From: Aquabacter sp965279295
Lineage (GTDB): Bacteria; Pseudomonadota; Alphaproteobacteria; Rhizobiales; Xanthobacteraceae
Length of the DNA stretch: 64,000 bases
NCBI GenBank assembly: GCA_965279295.1
Contig: CBDIHQ010000017.1
Reading direction: 5' to 3' (one strand)
The position numbers and the translations under genes are program-made. The notes under the pieces were generated by a model that was given only the letters and a program-made list of their open reading frames with translations, was not told the origin of the DNA and made no database searches. Positions 59,412 through 64,000 of this stretch are shown piece after piece. Position 1 is the first letter of the stretch, and the number at the start of each line of letters is the position of its first letter.

Positions 59412-60434
59412 TTAACGCTCCGTCAGCTTCAATTCGATGCGGCGATTGCGAGAGAGTGCGTCGTCGGATGTGCCGGAATCGAGGGGCTGGTATTCGCCGA
59501 AACCGGCCGCGATCAGGTGCCGAGGCTGCACGCCCTTGCTGATGAGATATTGCACCACCGCGATGGCGCGTGCCGCCGAAAGCTCCCAATTGGAGGGAAA
59601 TTGCGGGGTTGAAATGGGCCGGCTGTCGGTGTGGCCGTCGACCCGCAAGGCCCAGGAAATATCCGGAGGGATCTGCTTTTCCAGATCCAGGATGGCACTG
59701 GCGAGCTGGTCGAGGGCGGTCAGGGCCTCGGGGCGGGGGGTGGCCGCGCCGCGGTCGAAGAAAACTTCCGACTGGAAAACGAAGCGGTCGCCAACCACAC
59801 GGATATCCGGGCGATTGCCCAATATGTCCCTGAGGCGACCGAAGAATTCGGAGCGGAAGCGGCTCAGTTCCTGCACCCGCTGGGCCAGCGCCACGTTCAG
59901 CCGCCGCCCGAGATCGGCGACCTTGGATTGGCTTTCCTGGTCGCGCTTCTCGGAGATGTTCAGTGCCTCCTCCAGCGCCGACATCTGTCGACGGAGCGCG
60001 GCAATCTGCTGGTTGAGCAGGTCGATCTGGGCGAGGGCGCGGGCAGCGACATCCTTTTGCAAGTCGACCTCGCGCGCGAGCCCCTGTGCGCGGGACGGGT
60101 CGGGCGCGGCGGGTGCGGGAGCGCCGGCCTGGCTGCGCAAGCGGTCGCGCTCGACTTCAAGGGCGAACAAGTTGGCGCGCAGCGCGCTGATCTCGCCCTC
60201 TGCGGTCTGGCCGGTGGCCCGCTCCAGCGACAGAAGCTCGGTCAACTGACGGATTTGCGACTGGAGGCGCTGAAGCACATTGTCCTTGCCCGACATTTCC
60301 TGCGTCAGGAAGAACTGGGTGATCATGAACACGGACAGCAGAAATATAAACACCAGCAGCAGCGTGGAAAGGGCGTCCACGAAGCCGGGCCAATAGTCGA
60401 TGGTGCGTTCGCGCCCGCGCCGCCCGAGAGCCAT
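59412..60434 (-). CDS. MotB/OmpA-like peptidoglycan-binding protein
   Basis: A 340-residue protein with one helix near the N-terminus (VDALSTLLLVFIFLLSVFMIT, with the conserved Asp of MotB-like stators), a coiled coil (about 45-200) and a C-terminal OmpA domain (LRVDGHTDSRPISTPQFPSN, AGFGEYQPLDSG, NRRIELKL). Start lies 3 bp after the MotA-like stop. With that protein it probably forms an ion-driven inner-membrane complex anchored to peptidoglycan. Confidence 0.88.
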   Translation of the reverse strand: MALGRRGRERTIDYWPGFVDALSTLLLVFIFLLSVFMITQFFLTQEMSGKDNVLQRLQSQIRQLTELLSLERATGQTAEGEISALRANLFALEVERDRLRSQAGAPAPAAPDPSRAQGLAREVDLQKDVAARALAQIDLLNQQIAALRRQMSALEEALNISEKRDQESQSKVADLGRRLNVALAQRVQELSRFRSEFFGRLRDILGNRPDIRVVGDRFVFQSEVFFDRGAATPRPEALTALDQLASAILDLEKQIPPDISWALRVDGHTDSRPISTPQFPSNWELSAARAIAVVQYLISKGVQPRHLIAAGFGEYQPLDSGTSDDALSRNRRIELKLTER

Positions 60435-60437
60435 CCT

Positions 60438-61556
60438 TTAGCCCTCCCGCGGGCCTGAGCCGGCGCCCGGGCCACCCGCTTCAGCCTCGAAGGTGTCGAT
60501 GCTTTGGTCTAGGCGATCGACAATGCGGCGCATCTCAGTCTGCTGGGCGCTCTGCACCTCAATCATCTGCTTCATGAGCGCCTGTTCGGAGCGCATGTGG
60601 GTGACGAGACCCTGGAGGCTTTCCGCCAGATGCGCCATTGCACTCGTGACGCGCTGGGTGCCCGCCTCGGTCATGGTGCGCTCAAGCCGGTCGAGTGCCT
60701 CCACCAGAGGCGTGATCTCGATCGGCGGGGGCGGCGGCAGGGCCAGCGGCAAAGGCAACGCGGTGGCTTCCATCACCGTCACCGGCTCCGACAGGCGCTC
60801 GCGGATGATGGTGGCGGGCGGGCCGACCGGGGATACGCCCATGTCCTGCACCGTGGTGGAAAGCCAGTCTTCAAGGTCGGTGTAGAAGCGGTTCTGCGCC
60901 TGGCCGGCCTGAAGGTCGAGGAAGCCGAGGACCAGCGAGCCCGCGAGGCCAAACAGCGATGAGGAAAACGAGATGCCCATGCCCGCCAGCGGGGCGGAGA
61001 GGCCGCGCTTGATTTCCTCGAACACCGAGCCTGTGTCAGGGCGGACCTCCAGCGCATTGATGACGCCGCTGATGGATGAGACGGTTTCCAGAAGGCCCCA
61101 GAAGGTGCCGAGCAGGCCGAGGAAGACCAGAAGGCCGGTGAGATAGCGCGCGGTGTCCCGCGCCTCGTCCAGGCGCGTGCCGATGGAATCGAGGATCGAG
61201 CGCATGGTGGTCTGCGAGATCGTCATCCGGCCGATGCGGTCACCCAGCAGTGCCGCCATGGGCGCCAGAAGGGTGGGCGGACGCGAAACCGCAAGGCCGG
61301 GGTCGGCGAGGCGGAAGGAATTGACCCATTCCACTTCGGGAAACAGCCGGGCAACCTGGCGGATCGCCAGGATGATGCCGATGCCGAGAACGCCGAAGAT
61401 CACCCCGTTGAGGCCGGGATTGTTCAGGAAGGCGGCGAGAATCTGCTGATAAAGCACCGAGGAAAGCGCAATGCAGAGCCCAAGAAAAACAATGATCCGC
61501 ACGAGAAAGATGCGGGGGGAAGAGACCTTTATAAATGGATCGACAATGCGCGCCAT
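60438..61556 (-). CDS. MotA/TolQ/ExbB-like proton channel protein
   Basis: A 372-residue inner-membrane protein. ARYLTGLLVFLGLLGTFWGLLETV and GISFSSSLFGLAGSLVLGFLDL match the MotA/TolQ/ExbB channel helices. The C-terminal cytosolic part has a coiled coil (MEATALPLPL onward). A longer frame begins at 61664; ATG 61556 is chosen. Paired with the OmpA-like protein. This pair is widely seen in Hyphomicrobiales outside flagellar loci; its process is not established here. Confidence 0.88.
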   Translation of the reverse strand: MARIVDPFIKVSSPRIFLVRIIVFLGLCIALSSVLYQQILAAFLNNPGLNGVIFGVLGIGIILAIRQVARLFPEVEWVNSFRLADPGLAVSRPPTLLAPMAALLGDRIGRMTISQTTMRSILDSIGTRLDEARDTARYLTGLLVFLGLLGTFWGLLETVSSISGVINALEVRPDTGSVFEEIKRGLSAPLAGMGISFSSSLFGLAGSLVLGFLDLQAGQAQNRFYTDLEDWLSTTVQDMGVSPVGPPATIIRERLSEPVTVMEATALPLPLALPPPPPIEITPLVEALDRLERTMTEAGTQRVTSAMAHLAESLQGLVTHMRSEQALMKQMIEVQSAQQTEMRRIVDRLDQSIDTFEAEAGGPGAGSGPREG

Positions 61557-61693
61557 GTTCGCTCCCGCACGCCGCTTCGGTGCGCGATGACTATGGCATA
61601 CCTGAGCCAAAATGGCACCCGCACGCCGCAATGCAGGGTGTTCCCCTGAAGTCAGCGGCGGCAAGGGGCGTTTAAGCGGCCTTTTTTGACCTC

Positions 61694-62482
61694 TCAGGCG
61701 GTCTTCAGGAGGGCCAGGAGATCTCGGCGGATGTCCTCGTTGCCGGCGATGACGTCGCCCTTTTCCAACACCCGGTCGCCGCCGTCGAGATCGGAGACGT
61801 AGCCGCCGGCCTCGCGCACCATGATGATGCCGGCCGCCATGTCCCAGGGGCTGAGATCACGCTCCCAGAACGCATCGAATCGCCCGGACGCGACCCAGGC
61901 GAGGTCGAGCGCCGCCGAACCGGTGCGCCGCAGTCCAGCCACTTGGGTCTGCACAACGCCGAGTTCGCTGTTGAAGCGGGCGTGATTTCCACGGCCGAGA
62001 TGCGGCAGGCCGCAGCACACCACGGTGTCGGCCAGCTTGCGGCGCGCCGCGACCCGCAGGCGCCGGTCGTTCAGGAACGCGCCCTGGCCCTTTTCTGCGA
62101 CGTAAAGCTCGTCCGTGACCGGGTTGAAGATCACGCCGGCAAACGGAACGCCATTGCGCACCAGCCCAACCGAGATCGCGAACAGGGGAATGCCGTGAAG
62201 GAAATTGGTGGTGCCATCGAGCGGATCGACCACCCATTCGTTGGCAACGTCCGTGCCCTCGACGCGGCCGCGCTCCTCCATCAGGAAGCTGTAGCCGGGG
62301 CGGGCCCGGGACAGTTCGGCGAACAGCGTATCCTCGGCCTTGCGGTCTGCGGCGGAAACGAAGTTCGCGGGACCCTTGGCGGAGACCTGGAGGTTCTCCA
62401 CTTCGCCGAAATCGCGGATTAGGGCACGTCCGGCTTTGCGAACGGCCTGGACCATCACAGTCATAAGAGGGGTGCGGATCAT
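61694..62482 (-). CDS. suhB: Inositol monophosphatase family protein
   Basis: A 262-residue Mg-dependent phosphatase. Motifs: SFLMEERG (Glu pair), WVVDPLDGTTNFLHGIPLFA (DPxDGT) and SPWDMAAGIIMVREAGG (WD). ATG 62482 begins MIRTPLMTVMV. It may hydrolyse inositol phosphate or act as SuhB; a broader sugar-phosphatase role is possible. Confidence 0.93.
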   Translation of the reverse strand: MIRTPLMTVMVQAVRKAGRALIRDFGEVENLQVSAKGPANFVSAADRKAEDTLFAELSRARPGYSFLMEERGRVEGTDVANEWVVDPLDGTTNFLHGIPLFAISVGLVRNGVPFAGVIFNPVTDELYVAEKGQGAFLNDRRLRVAARRKLADTVVCCGLPHLGRGNHARFNSELGVVQTQVAGLRRTGSAALDLAWVASGRFDAFWERDLSPWDMAAGIIMVREAGGYVSDLDGGDRVLEKGDVIAGNEDIRRDLLALLKTA

Positions 62483-62610
62483 GGATTTTCCCTGCCGTTG
62501 CGCGGAAAAAGGGCCGCGCGCGGCAGCCGTGAAATCTTGGAGCGGGCTTCGTGTGCCCGCCCGACGTGGCGCCGTCAAGGCGTGCGAAGGGCAGGGCAGG
62601 GTTGCGAAGC

Positions 62611-63777
62611 TCAAAATCGGGCGTCGGTGGTGTTGAATGCCCACTTCCGGGCGGTCTCTTCCGCTTTGTTGCGGTCGGCCTCGGAGAGCGAGGCGACCAC
62701 TTGGTCGAGATAGGGGTCGCCGAGGCCGCGGCTGCGGGCCAGGATGTGCCAACTCGCCGATGCCAGCCGATCCTGCGGCACGCCGCGCCCGACGGACAGC
62801 AGGCGGGCATAGCGGTTCTGCGCGATGGCGTTGCCCTCCAGCGCGGCCTTGCGGAACATTCGGGCGCCGGCCGCCTCGTCCTTGGGAACGCCGTTGCCGT
62901 TGAAGGTGGCAATGGCCAGCTCGACTTCCGCCGTCACATGGTTTTGCGCCGCCGCCTCGGCCAGGAGCTTCATGGCGCCGGCCTTGTCGGGGGCGATGCC
63001 GTTGCCTTCCTTCTTCATGACTGCGAGCGCGTATTGCGCGTCCGATATGCCGGCGTCCGAGGCCTGCTGGAACCACTTGGCGGCGACGGCATAATCGGAT
63101 GGGAACGGGCGCCCCTGCATGTAGAGCAGGCCGAGATTATAGGCCGCTGGGCCATTGCCCAACTTCGCCGCCTGCTCGAACCATTTGGCCGCTTCCGTGT
63201 CGCTCTGCGGCATGCCTTGCCCGGTGAGTGAGGCCATGCCGAGCGCGAACATGGCGTTGGCATCGCCATCCTGCGCGGCGCGGCGATAATAATCCGCGGC
63301 GCGCGGCGGATCGTAGGGGACACCGAAACCGCGTCCATAGAGTTCGCCGAGCAGGGTATAGGCGGCCGGGTCCTTGCCGGCGCGCACCCGCCTGATCGCC
63401 TCTTGGGCGGCGGTGATGTAGAGCCCGCTCTGATAGGCGCCGAATGCGATGTCTACGGACCCGGTGGACCCGAAGGTCGGAGTTGCCGCAGCCGAGGGCG
63501 CTGGGAGCGGAGAAACCGGAGACGACGCGAGGGACTTAGGCGTCCCCTGTGCCGCTGCTGGCGCGATTGGCTTCGCCGCAGCCGGCTTAGGGGCCGCAGG
63601 CTTTTGCTGTGGGGGATTGGCAGAGGGGTTGGCAGGCGGATTTGCGGGAGCGGGCCGTGCCGGCACCGCAGCGGCTGGGGCTTGGGGCGCTACATCAGGT
63701 GCCGTGGAGGTCTGGGCGAAAGCCGCGCCGCCCGTGAGCAGGGCGAGGATAACCGCGAGAGGCCCACGGCGGTTCAA
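62611..63777 (-). CDS. SEL1-repeat periplasmic protein
   Basis: A 388-residue protein with a signal peptide (RGPLAVILALLTGGAAFAQ), a Pro/Ala-rich linker (residues 22-100) and tandem SEL1/TPR-like repeats (YTLLGELYGRGFGVPYDPPR, AMFALGMASLTGQGMPQSD, AYNLGLLYMQGRPFPSDY). It starts at TTG 63777, which overlaps the thiE stop by 4 bp (TTGA) with GAGGTG at normal spacing. Likely an envelope adaptor. Confidence 0.85.
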   Translation of the reverse strand: MNRRGPLAVILALLTGGAAFAQTSTAPDVAPQAPAAAVPARPAPANPPANPSANPPQQKPAAPKPAAAKPIAPAAAQGTPKSLASSPVSPLPAPSAAATPTFGSTGSVDIAFGAYQSGLYITAAQEAIRRVRAGKDPAAYTLLGELYGRGFGVPYDPPRAADYYRRAAQDGDANAMFALGMASLTGQGMPQSDTEAAKWFEQAAKLGNGPAAYNLGLLYMQGRPFPSDYAVAAKWFQQASDAGISDAQYALAVMKKEGNGIAPDKAGAMKLLAEAAAQNHVTAEVELAIATFNGNGVPKDEAAGARMFRKAALEGNAIAQNRYARLLSVGRGVPQDRLASASWHILARSRGLGDPYLDQVVASLSEADRNKAEETARKWAFNTTDARF

Positions 63778-64000
63778 GGCGTCACCTCAAGCGCGTTGAT
63801 CAGCGCCGTGACCCGCGTGATGGCCTCGACAGTGACCAGGGCGCCGTCCAGGGCGATAAAATCGGCGCCGGCCTGCGCCAGCGCCACGGCTTCCGCGTCA
63901 GAACGTGCGATGCCCACGCATGGGACCTCGAAGACTTCGGCCCACCAGTCCACCGCGTCGATGGTCTGCTCGAAATCGCCGGGCAGATCGCCGAATAGGA
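63774..64000 (-). CDS. thiE: Thiamine phosphate synthase, C-terminal part
   Basis: The last 75 codons of a ThiE-like protein. VPCVGIARSDAEAVALAQAG and ADFIALDGALV fit the end of its TIM barrel. ThiE joins the thiazole and pyrimidine moieties. The N-terminus is beyond the window edge. Its stop overlaps the SEL1 gene start, so they are cotranscribed. Confidence 0.75.
   Translation of the reverse strand, partial: LFGDLPGDFEQTIDAVDWWAEVFEVPCVGIARSDAEAVALAQAGADFIALDGALVTVEAITRVTALINALEVTP

Noticed and set aside
59412..61556. Zorya-type phage defence (MotA/MotB-like pair)
   Set aside because: No ZorC/ZorD or helicase-nuclease genes follow; neighbours are a monophosphatase and an MFS carrier, and the MotA-like protein lacks the long ZorA tail.
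1..64000. tRNA or rRNA genes
   Set aside because: I looked for TTCGAATC-type T-loops and rRNA landmarks and found none convincing; a covariance search would settle it.

Overview
The window is a GC-rich (roughly 65% by eye) alphaproteobacterial chromosome segment. L19, TrmD, IspE, ThiE, NasS-NasT, the many FCD-type GntR regulators, and TRAP and Liv-type transporters together suggest a soil or plant-associated member of the Hyphomicrobiales, perhaps Xanthobacteraceae-like. The family guess is inference; no rRNA or tRNA gene was seen. Genes are dense, often overlapping by 1-14 bp, and GTG or TTG starts are common.

Layout. 1-7.9 kb: a catabolic operon on the minus strand (solute-binding protein, LivH, a LivM-LivG-LivF fusion, a cytosine-deaminase-like amidohydrolase, an amidase cut by the window edge) with a divergent GntR regulator and a palindromic operator. 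The LivMGF reading frame is broken twice by apparent single-base insertions in homopolymers and once by a ~125 bp palindromic repeat. 8.4-21.6 kb: a hexuronate island. It has uronate isomerase, a fructuronate/tagaturonate reductase, altronate dehydratase, two GntR regulators, a complete DctPQM TRAP transporter, KduI, KduD, a KdgF-like cupin and a Tat-exported sulfatase; the routes should converge on 2-keto-3-deoxygluconate. 21.7-24.3 kb: nasT-nasS followed by an orphan amino-acid-type binding protein, with no nitrate genes beside them. 24.4-28.5 kb: a 1004-residue membrane-anchored protein with duplicated beta domains and a GH123/DUF4091-like C-terminus, divergent from a glycosyltransferase. 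28.5-29.8 kb: rplS and trmD.

29.8-40.3 kb is the most unusual region. Two divergent operons each begin with a pair of paralogous membrane sensors (A then B). The rightward operon ends in an RsbU-like PP2C phosphatase. In the leftward operon sensor B is fused to a 12-helix MFS transporter and is followed by a TrpX-type binding protein, a GNAT-like protein and alanine racemase; an RsbW-like kinase and an STAS antagonist lie just beyond on the same strand. All three partner-switch components are therefore beside envelope sensors, a transporter and a D-alanine enzyme. The right part is miscellaneous: an MFS carrier convergent with a D-2-hydroxyacid dehydrogenase, a TetR/NTF2 pair with a clear operator, ynfA-ispE, and a TPR gene whose last 16 codons were cut off by an IS481-type element (1017 bp, 6-bp CCTAGA duplication). 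Then come DoxX/LysR, further MFS and SMR carriers, a Spy-like protein, glycerate kinase, GST, a MotA/OmpA-like pair, an inositol-monophosphatase-family enzyme, a SEL1-repeat protein and the 3' end of thiE.
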